Part shown: one piece after another, positions 34,321-46,748 of the stretch
How positions within the stretch are numbered: position 1 is the stretch's first letter
Layout: each line of letters begins with the position of its first letter
DNA from: Hippophae tibetana
Lineage: Eukaryota; Streptophyta; Magnoliopsida; Rosales; Elaeagnaceae
Direction of reading: 5' to 3'
Assembly (NCBI GenBank): GCA_037013495.1
Contig: CM072802.1
Span: 43,624,501-43,688,500 of the forward strand
DNA: 64,000 bases
Translations under genes and position numbers: made by a program
Notes under the pieces: generated by a model
Told to the model about the DNA's origin: nothing
The model's input: only the letters and a program-made list of their open reading frames with translations
The model's database searches: none

Positions 34321-34787
34321 ATAATTTGGATATTAGTGGTACTAAACTAACCTTGTCTTAATCATATGATTTTATTATGAATCATTTTATAGAGGTTGAT
34401 GGATTTGACTTTTCTTTTATTCTTTTTAAATTTAATAATAAAAGTTTTTAAGAATTATTCGTCGTATGACTTAGAGTCAAGGAAGAGAATAATAGTTTAT
34501 AAGTATAAATAGAAAAGCTAAATAAACAACTTGAGACATATGAAAACTTTTCTAATAAATTAAAGAAATAGAAAAATATTTTGTAATAACAAAAAAACTA
34601 CTTTGAATTCTAGTCTTGCATGATTCAAGGAAGAAAATAGTAAGCTTGTCGTCGATAATAAAACATTGGTGCAATAACTCATAGAATCATGTGAACCAGG
34701 GAAGAGACTTCAATTGGTGGTGAATATTTTGGTAAAATTTTAAGTATTGATAAGTCACATAGTGATACATGTGATTTTGATGAGAGT

Positions 34788-35845
34788 TTGTAACCCCCAA
34801 GTTTGCATCAAGGACAAACTGAAAAATATCATCCTTTTTAACTATTTTCTTAAATGAATAATTATCTTATAAAAAATCCTTCCTTTATTTAATAACTTCA
34901 AAAGAAAAATTTATATTTTATCATAAAATAATTTGGGTTACAATAACTAGAGTAGCAAAATTTAAAAGTCATAGAATTTATCACAAGTAAAAATCATTTA
35001 TAAGTAATTAAATATTTTGGTGGTTGTTTTTTTTTCTTTCTCAAAATCATTCTACATCACCAATCGTCCCTTCTTTTTCGTCCAAGTCTCTATTATCTAA
35101 AAAAAATGTTAAAACACATATGAATGAGCTAACACTTAGTAAGAAAATCCATATGAAATATGTACCATGATGAACATACATGCAAATCATGCAATTATGT
35201 ATCTTTTACCATCATACAAATGTCCTATTATGGTAGGTTATTTATTATTTATATTGTTAGCTTTCATTTTCATTTCTTTCCATAATACGACCTTGGTACA
35301 ATACTTATACTATCAGTAATAAGTTGGCCTTGATAGTATCATACTTGGAGAATGATGTGAGTGTGGACCAATCATGTTGCCACATACACATCGGTGATCC
35401 CAAAAGAGCCTATCATCTCATGTGTCCACATGGAGAATCTTCATGCATACAATCATTCATCATTTAACATTGGGGTTTTTTCAAATCCACATCCTTGCCC
35501 ACTCATTCCTCATGAAATAAGCATACATAAACAATAAATATTTTTATTCCATGCATTCATGATAATTTGTGTTTATTCTATCACATGTATTTTATTTTAT
35601 ATTTTAAAGATGTTTTGATTGTTTTAATGCTTATGTATGTCATGTATATTTTATAATAAGCATGCATGCATGATCATATAACAAAATAATCTTATGCTTA
35701 TGTTTGGATACTCTAGAAAAACTACGCAATTGATCCATAATTAGAAGTAGATTTAGTGCTTTTCGCATAATGCCTTAGGTGTGTGATGCACCGAGCTTGG
35801 ATAGAAGATCGAATAAGGTTTTAGATATGTATCACAAAATCAGAA
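34788..35845 (+). repeat. Possible solo LTR of gypsy type
   Basis: Starts TGTAACCCCCAAGTTTGC, resembling the TGTAACACCCC start of many plant gypsy LTRs, and might end near ATGTATCACA. It contains GAGCTAACACTTAGTAAGAAAA and CATGCATGCATGATCAT. No partner LTR seen. Confidence 0.25.
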
Positions 35846-36199
35846 TAACATCAAAAATACTTCTAAGGTTTCAAAAAATTCAAAAATATTCCCTAAATAT
35901 AACAGAAGTTAAATTTAATGGAAGTGAATAGTAACACTACATAAATAAAAATGGAAGAAATAATAGAAAATTAAGAAATAATAGGAAATCAAAGAATAAT
36001 AGAATTAGAAATAAAAGACATCTCAAGATATTTTTCATAAGAAAATGTAATATATAAAATAAATTTGAAGAACTTCAAAAGGCAAAATTAAATCTTACAG
36101 AAAGAAATGGATTTAAAAATCCATCATTTTCATCTTTAAGCTAGGAAATTATTCACAAGAAAAGACATAATTTATTATGAAATAAGTAATAAATAAATG

Positions 36200-36967
36200 G
36201 GCATTAATATCACACATGCAAAAAGAAGATATAATATACCATTAATTGACAAGGAAACTATATTGAATAAACTATCAAACATTTCCTAAAAGGATAAAGG
36301 AAAAATTACACTCATTTAGGAGGAATCCAAATATTAATTCAAGGCCATTTTAGAGAAGAAATAGATACACCTATACAAATAGCATTGGTAGATAATAAAA
36401 TAATAAGCAGAAAAGATGTTTTACTAGGAACGATCCATGGTAATTTAGGATACCATAAGCTACAATTTATAGCATATCCTAGGTTTGCTATTAATATTCA
36501 TGATAAAAGGTTAAACCAAGTATCAAGTTTATCTTATGAATTTGAAAGATAAGATTTAATAAAAGAAGAAAATCATCAATTTTTAATACACTATATAGTC
36601 GGGTATTCATTAACAAACAGTTATAATAATTCAATATATGGACAAAATAAATTTATAGAAATAGATAAAACTTTTTAAGAACTTGGACAAATAATAAACC
36701 AAAAATACTAATGGACTTTGATATATTGGAAAAATGACACTTAGATATGAAGGAAAAACCTCTGTACCCAGAAGAAAAAGTAACGTGATTAAAAACAATA
36801 ATATACCAAGATTTACCTTTATAGACTATGAAGGAAAAACTTTGAAAAAAGAAGTTAAAAAAATAAAAGATGAAGTTCAAGTAGTGAAAGCACTAGTTCA
36901 TGATCATACTAGAAAGACAATAATGTTTAGAAATAGATGGAAGCCTAGTAAGTTTAATAAAAAATAA
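36200..36967 (+). pseudogene. EPRV movement protein (30K superfamily)
   Basis: The recognisable core at about 36300-36550 has the caulimovirid movement-protein pattern: a GGIQILIQGHF-type strand, a DTPIQIALVDNKI segment, the conserved D-x-L-L-G-T and G-N-L-G-Y pair, and a YPRFAINI strand. The following basic, lysine-rich region (36734-36967) is open for 77 codons. Stops at several sites upstream (for example near 36270) and a TAA after the core break it. In the virus this protein forms tubules through plasmodesmata. The N-terminal part starting near 35940 is weak. It is followed by the capsid region, interrupted by copia element C. Confidence 0.75.
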
Positions 36968-37169
36968 GCAACATTAATGAAAACTTTGAGACTTTTAATA
37001 GAGAGAATAGATTTACTCCAAGAATTAAACACGACATAACTAAAAGGTATAATCAAAACAAAAAAAAATTATTAAAAGAAATAAAAAATGTGGTTATGAT
37101 AAACTACAACACAATATATATGTGGAATTTACAGAACTAAAAAAAGATGTATATAACATACATAGAACT
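36968..37169 (+). pseudogene. EPRV linker with first copy of a tandem duplication
   Basis: Sequence from about 37050 to 37166 (GGTTATGATAAACTACAACA, AAAAGATGTATATAACATAC) recurs at 41630-41712. It leads straight into the LTR of copia element C. Confidence 0.6.
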
Positions 37170-37288
37170 TGTTAGGACTATGAGTGTTGGCTATTTTCGT
37201 GGACAAAATATATACTTGTAAAACTTGTTTTTAGGCCAACTATCAAGTATATCAAGAAAAGCCGAACAAATACTCGAGTTCTAGATAA
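37170..37288 (+). repeat. 5' LTR stub of copia element C
   Basis: Matches 40082-40205 up to AGATAATTG, then jumps directly to the primer-binding site. Confidence 0.7.
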
Positions 37289-37354
37289 TTGGTATCAAAT
37301 TCGAAACTATACATACTTAGTGAGATTGATCCTTAGGGACACACACTCCTACTT

Positions 37355-38157
37355 ATGGACCAAATGAAACAAGGTGAGTCATCTGTTAGACCTCCACTCT
37401 TTGAGGGGTATACTTATCCTTACTGGAAGGCTCGCATGAAAGCCTTTCTCAAACAAGATGAAAAAGTCTGGGATGCTATTCTTAATGGTTAGGAACCACC
37501 TTCGATAACAAAAGATGGTGTAACAATCATAAAGTAAATAAGAGACTGGACCACTGAAAAATGCACCCTTAGTAGGGCAAACCAAAAAGGTTTGAGCTCA
37601 ATATTTGCTACAGTATCGATGGATGAGTTCTATTGCATCTCTAACTATGAGACTGCTAAAGATGAATGGAATGTACTTGCTCTTGCTCATGAGGGAACTT
37701 CCCAAACAAAACAAACAAAATTGAGATTGATAACATCTCAGTTTGATTCCATAAAAATGAGCAACACTAAAACTTTTGGTCAATTCTATGCTCGCTTTTG
37801 TGATATCACTAATGCTAGCAGTAACCTTGGTGAGAAAATTCCACAACCTATACAAGTACGCAAACTCCTAAGCTCCTTAACAGATGACTATAAGATGAAA
37901 GTTACAATGATAGAGGAAAGAAGAAATATAAACATACTAAATATTGATGAACTTGTTGGGTCAATCCAAACCTATGAGCTTTTTCTTGATCATCCCAAGA
38001 AAATCAAGGATGTGGAATTCAAAAGCTCCAAAATGGACATATTTGATAGTGATGAGGATATGAATGATGAGTCATTAGTCTCGTTAGCACAAAAATTGAA
38101 GAAGTTTTTGAAAATGAAGGGTCAACAAAATAATCAATCTAATAAGGTATAATCTAG
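37355..38157 (+). pseudogene. copia element C gag (UBN2-type)
   Basis: Starts ATG at 37355 with a short leader and the typical RPPLFEGYTYPYWKARMKAF block, then stops at about 37488 (NG-stop) and 37535. The frame reopens to a 186-codon stretch (37592-38152) with the copia gag core: ETAKDEWNVLALAHEG, KTFGQFYARFCDI, LSSLTDDYKMKVTMIEE. A zinc knuckle CYTCGGFGHISIYC lies at about 38240-38280 in another frame. A later frame (38514-38738) is coiled-coil-like. Gag would form the particle and bind RNA; here it is broken. No protease or pol follows. Confidence 0.85.
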
Positions 38158-38739
38158 TTGTTTGAGGGACTGAAAGTCAAGGGAAATCAAGCCTCCTAGC
38201 TTTGATGGTAAGAAAACTAAGCCCACTAGTACTCAATGCTATACTTGTGGGGGATTTGGTCATATTTCTATATATTGTGCAAACAATAAAAAGAAATTTG
38301 GAAAAAAAATTTAATGCTACACTCAGTGACATAGAAAGTGAGTAGGATAGTGCTAGTAACTCAGAAGATGATAACACTAACCATCATGCCTTCACCGCTA
38401 CTACTAAAGCATACCACAATGACTATGACTCTAGCTCAGATGAAGAAAATGAGGAAGTAAACTCTTCCTTCTTATTGTCTAAGTTTAATGTATCGAGTTA
38501 TTAGGAACTATTCATGGAATGTCTAGGTGCTAGGGAAGATAGGTATAAACTATTTGTGGAATTAAGTAAACTTAATGATATCATCAATGTTCACAAAACA
38601 AATTCATTTAGCCTAGAGAAAGATAAAAATGAATTGTTTGAAAATATTAATGCCTTGAATCTAAGACTTGTTGAAACCATTGAGGTAAAGAAAAATCTTA
38701 AGCAAGACTTATGCACACATATATTATTGTACATGTGAT

Positions 38740-40080
38740 GATCGATATTGACATAACCTTATTCACAAACTCACGAACATATATATGTTATGCTTGAAGT
38801 TTATGAATTTTCTTGAAAAACTCTAGGACTTCAACTAATCTTGACTGTAAAATTGTGTTGAGTTATATTTCTTACTTTCTAAAATTTTACCGTATGGAGG
38901 AACTTAGTATTGAGAGGGATACTTACTATGATGTGTTAATCTATCACAATGAGTGGAAAGGGCTACCTCAATGAGCGGATAAGGCTACCTCACAACTAGT
39001 ATGAAAGTCATCATGCTAGGTTTATGGCTCGTGCAAAAAAGAAGAAGGAAAGATACTGCAAAAAGAAACTATTTATAAAACTTGTACTTAGAATGCGCAA
39101 AAAGAAAGAGCCAATAGAGGTTAAAAAAAAAGAAAAAAAATTATTTTCTCATTTATAAAAAAAAAACAATAAAAAAATAAAAAAAATTAAGTCCTCTTTT
39201 GTTAAATATATATTATTTTTTGAGATTGAAGACTTGATTATAATTTTACATGATATGTGATATTTGTTTTGCTTTTGAGTCTTTCTTGATAGGTCATAAA
39301 TGAATTAATAGACATATTTTTGGAGTTTAAACATATATACTACTTTAAGTAAATGTCAATATGTCATTATATGTGCGAAGTGTGCTTGTATACCTCTTAT
39401 ACTCTACTTGTTTATTTATATGATAAATAATCAAAATTTGAATTAAAAAATGATGAGTTCTTAATTGGTTGTGTGCTCGTTTTTGATTAAATGAGTTTAA
39501 TACCTTATGTGGCATATTGTCATCATTGTAAAAAAAATAGATTTTTTCATTTACATCTTCTTTTTCTTTATTACATTTTTAATTGGTTTCTAAGTTAGAG
39601 AGTCATAGAACTTAGGGGGAGTTTAAAACACATTGCAATTCTATATTACTCTACTTATACGTTGCTATATCTTTAGGAGGAGTGTAGTTTCATTGCTTTG
39701 TCCTTTTTGTATGTCAAAAAAGGGGAGAGAATAATGTGTTTTACTTCCACGTTTTTATTTTGTTATGAATATAGGGGGAGAACATATTTAATTAAGCTTG
39801 ATTGGTATGAATGCATACTACATGACTATTCTTTACACTTTGCTTATTTTTATGTAAACTGAACTAATGTACAATGAGGCTTTCAAGCCAAATTGTCGTA
39901 TGATTTTCTTAAGTCAGTTCAGTTACTTACAAGTTCATCAATTTGCAACAAAGATGGATTCACCGGACCATATGATAGTTCCACTATAGAGTCTGGGACA
40001 TCATTGTATTTTTATCTTATTTTTATTATGTCATGTAGTGAGTGAGATGTTTTGCCACACGAAAATGGAAAAGGAGGAGT
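38740..40080 (+). other. Non-coding 3' part of copia element C
   Basis: A-rich tract at 39120-39190, several short purine runs (CTTAGGGGGAG 39611, AAAGGGGAGAG 39718, TAGGGGGAGAAC 39773) and no coding frame. Such repeated purine tracts are usual between pol and the 3' LTR of large copia elements. Confidence 0.5.
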
Positions 40081-40081
40081 T

Positions 40082-41451
40082 TGTTAGGACTATGAGTGTT
40101 TGTTATTTTAGTGGACAAAATATTTACCTGTAAAACTTATTTTTTGGACAGCTATCAAGTCTATCAAGAAAAGCTGAACAAATGGTAGGGTTTCAGATAA
40201 TTGCATTTCAGGCATATCTTTGATAACTATGATACATAAGATTACATTTATGCATTTAAGAACACATGCTCATAAATCTGAAATTATTTTTGGTGCTAAA
40301 TATTTATTTAAACTTGAATCAATTTATGAAATTATCAATTAGTTATCTCTTATATAGATGTGTTTAAATATTTTTTAAATGTGTCTTAATATTTTTAAGA
40401 TATGTTTTAAAAATAATTTTTTTATAATATTAAGTTTTTTAATAGGCTTTAAAAATTAAGCCCAAAATATATTTAATCCTAATACTATTAGGTCATTATT
40501 ATTATCTATATATATAAAGCAATACCACCTGACAAAGAAGAAAATACAAAAAAAAAGAACGACACAACAATTGGCAATTAATATTATATATATATATATT
40601 CATTTATTCATGAAAACTCAAAGGCTTTACTAGAAGGAATAATCACACTCATCTTATTGCAGAGTCAAATTTACAAAATAATTAGAATACAAGTAATATA
40701 ATAGATTGATTAATATTAAATTGATATGATATTAGAGATATTTATTAATAAATTTATTTGATATGTTTTATCTTTCTATATCTTCTTCTTAATTAGATTT
40801 TTACATGTTTAAATTAAATAATTTTATGTGTGATTATAATTATTTGATTTGATGATTAAATTTCAAAGAAGCCATTTTTATTGAATTTGTGCTTAATCTT
40901 TTTGATATAAAATTTTCTAGTTGAGTTAATTTAAGTGACATACGTTTTGAATAATATAGTTAGGATTATTTATTATTAAATTCGTTCTAAAACACACATG
41001 TGCACTTGTATTTTTATGTTAACCTTTTTTGAAATTGATTCGTGAATGTATCTGGTTAGCGGGGAGCTTATTGGAACGTTGGTCTAGAAATCGCTCACAC
41101 TAATGTTGAAAACTATGAAAACAGAGTAGGGACTCGTAAGTAGAGTACATTAGGGAAGTATCCTAGGAAGGGTAGCATAACACTGAGTTTGTACTTGAAC
41201 ATTTGATTTTCATAGTGGAAAGTTAGGTGTTCCGATAGACTGATGGTTTTCCACTTAGGTCATGGTTATGGCCTAGGTTATTTTCACCTAAAAATATCGT
41301 GTGTTATTTTCTTATTTCTGCACTTTATTTTTACACAATATTGCATGCCTGACCACTTTGTTTAGGTTATCAAGTTATATATTGATAAAATTAAAAATAA
41401 CCCATTCACCCCCATTCTAGGTTAATCAAGTCCATATTTTATAAACTTTCA
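40082..41451 (+). repeat. 3' LTR of copia element C
   Basis: Runs from TGTTAGGACTATG to ATAAACTTTCA. It contains a TATA-like CTATATATATAAAGC (40505-40520) and the block TTGCATGCCTGACCACTTTG followed by CATTCACCCCC near its end. Confidence 0.7.
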
Positions 41452-43370
41452 TAAACAAGGATTTATAAGTCATAAATACGATCCTTAGAAGGATTAAAAG
41501 TATAACTACCTACGAGATCAGACGCCCTGATATCTAGAAATGAGAGAAGAAAAAAATAAGGAAAAATCTAATAAAGAGTATATAATTCCAGTTTGATGGA
41601 ATATAGAAAATAATTATTAAAAGAAATAAAGGAATGTGATTATGATAAACTACAACAAGATATATATATGGAATTTATATAACTAAAAAAAGATGTATAT
41701 AACATACATAGAAACAATGATATTGTAAGTTATAAATATGATCCTTAGAAGGATTAAAATTTTAACTACTTAGAAGATCAGATGCCCTGATGCCTAGAAA
41801 TGAGAGAAGAAAAATCTAATGAAAAATATATAATTCCAATTTAATGAAATATAGAAAAAAATTAGAAGAAATATTCATAAATCTTGGAAAATAGGGATAT
41901 AAAAAAATTTATTTATTTATTATGACTAAGTAATGAAGAATTAGAAGAACATTATAATGAAAAACTTTGTACAAACAAAGAGGAAAATGATATGATAATA
42001 ATCAGTAAGATAGATTCTAAACCAAAAATCATGACTCTAAAAGGTTATATAAAACCAATTTCATTACTAGTTCTCTACCAAGAAGAAATATCTAACTCAC
42101 ATAACAAAAAAAGAAATATATAAAGTTCAAGAGAGCCTGAAACTATCAATAGAAGAAGGCAACTACCCAAAATGAAAGAAAGGTTGTATTGGGGAACTAG
42201 AGGTAGTATCCCACCAGAATTAAAGCTCCATAAATAATTATAGATATAATCTATTGGATTTAAATTGTATAAGAGATAGGGAAAAAGCCTTAGATGAATA
42301 AGCTAGTGGTATGAGTGTGCGAATACAAATATCTCAAATTGTATAAACAAATCCTTCAATTTTTAGGGTATTAGTAGCTCATAAAATGACAGAAAATATT
42401 AAAATTTGGTTATAAAAATAGCAACAAAAAACATTTATTAATGCAAGAGAATGCTCCCATTGGAAGAGAGGTTTTAGATATAGTAATAAATGAAATATAC
42501 AAGAAATTTATTGGAAAAGATAAAAGAAGAACTATCACTAAATCCAGTAAAAATGAAGCCAAATGGAATCTAATAAATATGAAAATTTGTAACATGTGTT
42601 ACATAGATTCTTTTATTTGTGAATATGAAATGTATTACCATAAATTACCACTATCTATGCAAACAAATTATAAAGAAATTTTTTCCCAAAAAATTACCTA
42701 CAATAATACATAAAATCTTAACAAAAATTTGGGATCAATGAAATAGAAAAACCATACCAAACACTCGAGGAGGAATATTAAGAAGCCTTAAAAGCTGGAT
42801 AATCATTAAATTCCAAAAAAGAAAGGAATATAAATAAATAAGAGGAAATAGTAAAATCTGTCATGATACAAGAGATTTTAAAACAATAGGAAAATATGGA
42901 TGTAACATAAATCCCTACAAATATAAATATAAAAAATACAAGAAATTTAAAAGATATAAATTTAGAAAAGAAGATTTTCAAAAATATAAAATAAGGTGCA
43001 ATAGGAAAACCTATAGGAAAAGATATTTTAAAAGAAAAGGGTATAAACCTTCTGAAAATAATAATTATTACTCTTCAAGAAAGAAGAAATATATATATTG
43101 GATTTGTAATGAAAAATAAAATTTTGCCAATGAATGCCTTAGTAGGCTTCAACAAAGGAAAGAATTTTAAAAACAATTTCCACAAAGAAAAAATATATTA
43201 GAAGAAGCCGTTAAGATGGAATTGGAACTAATTAAAGAATAAGATATAGATGATACTTACAATATCTATCTATTAGAAGAAACTGAGGAGGAAGTAATCG
43301 ATTTAGAATATGAACACTCAGAATATGGATACTCTTCACCTGAAGATGAATGATTTATATAGTATTACAA
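41452..43370 (+). pseudogene. EPRV capsid region with zinc knuckle
   Basis: After a duplicated stretch (41464-41880), a capsid core is open at 42441-42713, with the caulimovirid pattern of aromatic and cysteine residues CNMCYIDSFICEYEMYYHKL. A very basic K/Y/R-rich stretch follows (42890-43060). Then comes a zinc knuckle in which the spacing C-x2-C-x4-(H replaced)-x4-C is kept (WICNEK...FANEC; about 43098-43135) but a stop sits inside it. An acidic tail (EEEVIDLEYEHSEY) ends the protein near 43350, as in caulimovirid capsids. Multiple stops make it a pseudogene. Confidence 0.75.
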
Positions 43371-43760
43371 ATCCAAATTGTACCTATCTTAAGTTAGGAC
43401 TTAAATTTAAAGGCTATGGTAGCTATCATTTACATGCATATATAGATACATGAGTTAGTATATGTGTAGGAAGTAAATATGTGTTTCTAGAAGAACATTG
43501 GAAATATACACCAAAATATTTAATTGTAAGAAGTTACTAATAATACTATAATACATATTAATAAGGTTTTAAAATAAATAGATATAATTATCGGAGGAGA
43601 AACATTTCATATTACTATAATATATCAACAAGAAACAGAAGTTGATTTAGTAATAGGAAATAATTTCCAAAACTTATGCAAACATTTTACTTAATATTTA
43701 GACAAAATAAGTCTAACAATATTAGATAATGATAGCATTTATGTATCAAAAATAAAAAAA
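43371..43760 (+). pseudogene. EPRV aspartyl protease remnant
   Basis: The active-site loop reads IDT-stop-VSICVG near 43448-43480; the codon for the glycine of D-T-G is now TGA. A flap-like IIGGETFHITIIYQQETEVDLVIGNNF stretch (43590-43670) is still readable. In the virus this enzyme cuts the polyprotein. Confidence 0.7.
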
Positions 43761-43856
43761 GCTTTGCCTGTATCAAACCCCACTTTTATGCAATAACATA
43801 AAAAGTGAAAACTTATTAAGATAGACACAAAGAAACAAAAACCTTATTTATAAAAT

Positions 43857-44058
43857 ATGTCATTAGATATAGAAGATAAACACAACTTTTATCTTAATGA
43901 AATACATGAAAATAAAGCCCTAATAGTTATCAGAAAAGTATTAAAAATAGTAAGCTTAGAAAATCCTTTGGATCCAAAAATCCATAAATTTAAAAAGATT
44001 ACCAACATAAAATTAAGAGAATTAACAATATTGTTATAGTAAAACCAATGATTTATAC
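43857..44058 (+). pseudogene. EPRV reverse transcriptase, 5' piece before the gypsy insertion
   Basis: A 60-codon open stretch, then a stop. The line of viral sequence ends at TATAC (44054-44058) and resumes after the gypsy element with the same TATAC at 55335. Confidence 0.65.
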
Positions 44059-44596
44059 TATTTGGAGAGAATTTCAAGTGTAAGATTCTAGTGATTTTGA
44101 ATGAGAAGTAAGAAATTGAAAAACTAAATTAGATCCTATATTCTTCTCATTTAAGGGATATATATATGTATAACATCCTACGTACATATCAGGGTACATA
44201 TAAGCGACCTAGGTATACTATTTACATGTAATTAAATGATATGTGAACTAATATAAACAGAAAGAAGATCATTGTGTTACATTATAAGGTCGTTACATGC
44301 ATTTAAGGAAGATCGCTATATGTAGGTCACTTTAGGTTCCTAAGAAGCTTTCTTTAGGTCGCTCATAGATAGGAAGAACCATGATCATGTCGGTATAAGA
44401 GGGTTCGTAGTTCATCAGATCTTGACGTCTAGGACCTCGTATTTGGACGAGGTATTCTGTCGACTGGGTTACGTGTTTTACCAAACTTCTTAGGCCTAGG
44501 TCATGGTTGAGCTCGTTCTATTACCCCTGTACACCATAACGGAGTACCTGTACATTTAAGGTCGTATGTCTATTATTACATATTTAATACCAAACA
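44059..44596 (-). repeat. 3' LTR of gypsy element B
   Basis: Starts TATTTGGAGAG (the other copy has TGTTTGGAGAG, so the terminal G has mutated) and ends TAATACCAAACA. Confidence 0.9.
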
Positions 44597-45078
44597 TTAA
44601 CTCCCATATTCTCTTGATTTTGAGAAGTCAAGGGAATAATATCTGGTCGTATATTCCATTTTAAGTATTATTATTGATTCATTCAACGTGTTTAGATATA
44701 TAATGTCCACTCAGATAATGAAAATTCTAATTGCGAAGTCGTTTAATTGTAATATATATATATATATATATTTTAATTAATTTTAGTTTTGGTTGAGACC
44801 TTTTAACTTCTCATTTTTCCTTTATAAATAGTGGAAGAACTTACTTTTATCTTTTACCTGTTTTTAACTTAGTAATTTTATCTTAAGAGAATTTCAACCC
44901 ATTGATTAATTAGAAGTCGTATTATTCCTTAATAAGGTCATTCAAAAGTTACTTGATAGTCATTTCAACTCGTTTATATAACGACGTTTACTGGAATTCA
45001 GGTCATTGCTATATCCTTTCCTTTTGATTTGATACGATCTTTTCACTTATTTAGGTTATTATTCATCTTCTATTTTTT

Positions 45079-46103
45079 AATGTCGCATAAGGGAAAATAA
45101 GTGAATAGGTCTTCAAAGGGAGACCCAACCAAAAATGTATGTCCTAGTTGTATTCCCTCGGGGTCGTTACAAACCAAACGACCTGAAACAATAGGTAGTA
45201 GTGACAATAGGTCTAATCCAAAGGCTGTTAAGGAAGAAATTCTTGCTCTTCCTGCTCCTTCGGGGTCCAAGGAGGTGTCTACCTCATCATCACGAGGTTC
45301 AATTCTTGTTATCAAGATTCCTATGTCGGAATCCACCAAATTTCCTCTCCCAAAAAAGAAAAGGGAAAACAAGGGCAAGCCTATACATAGAACCAAAGAT
45401 AAGCATCAAATTGAAAAAATGCCTAGCTTTCTAACAGCTAAAGATTTAGAGAAATTAGGCAAACATATGACATTCTAGCTCGAGTAGGGCTAATGCTAGT
45501 GTCTCCCCATTTATGTGATGTTGATGATCCTCTACCAGGGTGGTGGGTGATACATCTAGCGGCCTTTAAAATAGTTCTTCGTTGCCCCTTTCCCAAATTA
45601 GTGGCCCGTGCTTTGCTTACTTTTGACAATGATTTTGTCCAAATAAATCCAAATGGATGGTGAACACTCTTATGTCTCTTCGTGGTGGTTGGAGAACATG
45701 GAATAGACCTAAAAAATGATGAGTTTATGTGTTTATATTGTTTAAAAAGGAACGGGTTAGACAAAGGGAGGGCGTATATATCTTGTGTTATTGGCCACAG
45801 GTTACACCTCAAACTTCCCGACAACACCGCTGGCTAAAAAGAAAAATATTTTTACATTACTGGGGATATTTGGGGTGATAGGGTGGATTTCCCAATTTGA
45901 TACACTTGGAACCATAATTTTAATACCTCACAACCTCGGGCTAGCGAGCTCATCAGTAAGCTAGATATTAGTGGTAAAGAAAAAATGAGGCGAATTGAGC
46001 TACAAAATACCTCGCATGAAGGTTACCGCAATATCCTGACTATAACTCACTTAAAGAAGTCTGGGGTGTGGCGAGATTATACAAATGAATATCAAGGTCA
46101 TTT
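45079..46103 (+). CDS. Antisense gene of gypsy element B: Transposase_28 (putative gypsy type) domain, 5' exon
   Basis: A plus-strand frame opens near 45079-45101 with a low-complexity S/P/K-rich N-terminus (126 codons to 45478). After a stop or shift, a second frame from 45482 reads ARVGLMLVSPHLCDVDDPLP, WWVIHLAAFKIVLRCPFPK and later INPNGW and GEHGI. This is the pattern of the plant PF04195-type domain (putative gypsy-type transposon protein). It ends with KKSGVWRDYTNEYQ and a donor-like CAAG|GTCATT near 46098. The gene is antisense to gag-pol and sits between integrase and the 3' LTR, where some Tat elements carry antisense or extra ORFs. Stops and a frameshift near 45478 and 45835 make it likely non-functional. 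The biochemical role of this family is unknown. Confidence 0.6.
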
Positions 46104-46226
46104 TTTATTTTTATATTATGTATATTTATATATGTTTCCTTATTATGTATATTTATATATGTTTCCTTATTATGTATATTTTTTATACATCATTGGTGAA
46201 GTTATTAATGTGTTTATATTTTGCAG

Positions 46227-46480
46227 GGATGAACTACTCACATGTTGATTTAGGACATATGATTGACACTTCAGGTGTTCAAGATCTGGCTCCCACTTAT
46301 CCCCGTTTGGAGCGTATGACCCCTTTACCCACTCGAGACGATCTCTTTGCAGATTTGGAGGTCGCTGCAACTATTGAGGTTTCAATGCCTTCAACGACCT
46401 TGGGTAATCCAAGCTCATTATCACCTCATAAACCAGAGGTTTCAAAGAAGAGAAAATTCAGGGAGGAGTATACCCTCTGA
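46227..46480 (+). CDS. Antisense gene of gypsy element B, second exon
   Basis: Acceptor-like TATTTTGCAG precedes GMNYSHVDLGHMIDT; the frame is open for about 85 codons, includes LAPTYPRLERMTPLPTR and ends with a basic VSKKRKFREE that could be a nuclear localisation signal. Between this and the first exon are three tandem copies of TATTATGTATATTTATATATG-like units (46115-46180), intron-like in composition. Confidence 0.45.
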
Positions 46481-46748
46481 ATGGAAGCAATGGATATGAA
46501 GGACTTCAAATTTGACGAGGTCATTCTAAAGGATGCCGTGGTCCTAGAAACCCCCGCTACTTATTTTGGCGAGGGGATATTTGGGCGAACAAATCTTAAA
46601 AGAGATCTGTTTCAGTATTTTGGAACCATGGGGAGTTGATAGTAGATCATCTTTTTGAGGTGAATGGTTTCCTTAATTCTCCGCTTTAAAACTTTTATTA
46701 AATAAACTTTTATTATATATTTATTTTTTTAAATTATCTTGTTTATAG

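Larger units (their letters stand above)
37170..41451 (+). mobile_element. Ty1/copia element C, pol-less, inserted in the EPRV
   Basis: Both ends share TGTTAGGACTATGAGTGTT and about 115 bp more. A primer site TGGTATCAAATTCG (37289) follows the left LTR stub. A purine tract AAAAGGAGGAGTT (40069-40081) precedes the right LTR at 40082. Viral sequence resumes at 41452, which fixes the right border. The interior holds a gag with zinc knuckle and then non-coding sequence with several AGGGGGAG-like tracts (39.6-39.8 kb); RT and integrase are absent. The left LTR is only about 118 bp against about 1370 bp on the right, i.e. a deletion runs from inside the LTR to the primer site. Confidence 0.75.

Noticed and set aside
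36653-36880. A phenylalanine-rich minus-strand frame
   Set aside because: It is the reverse of the lysine-rich viral movement-protein region; the composition explains the frame.
45070-45827. Minus-strand frames of 108 and 129 codons in gypsy element B
   Set aside because: They overlap the plus-strand Transposase_28-like coding region and show no motifs; treated as shadows.
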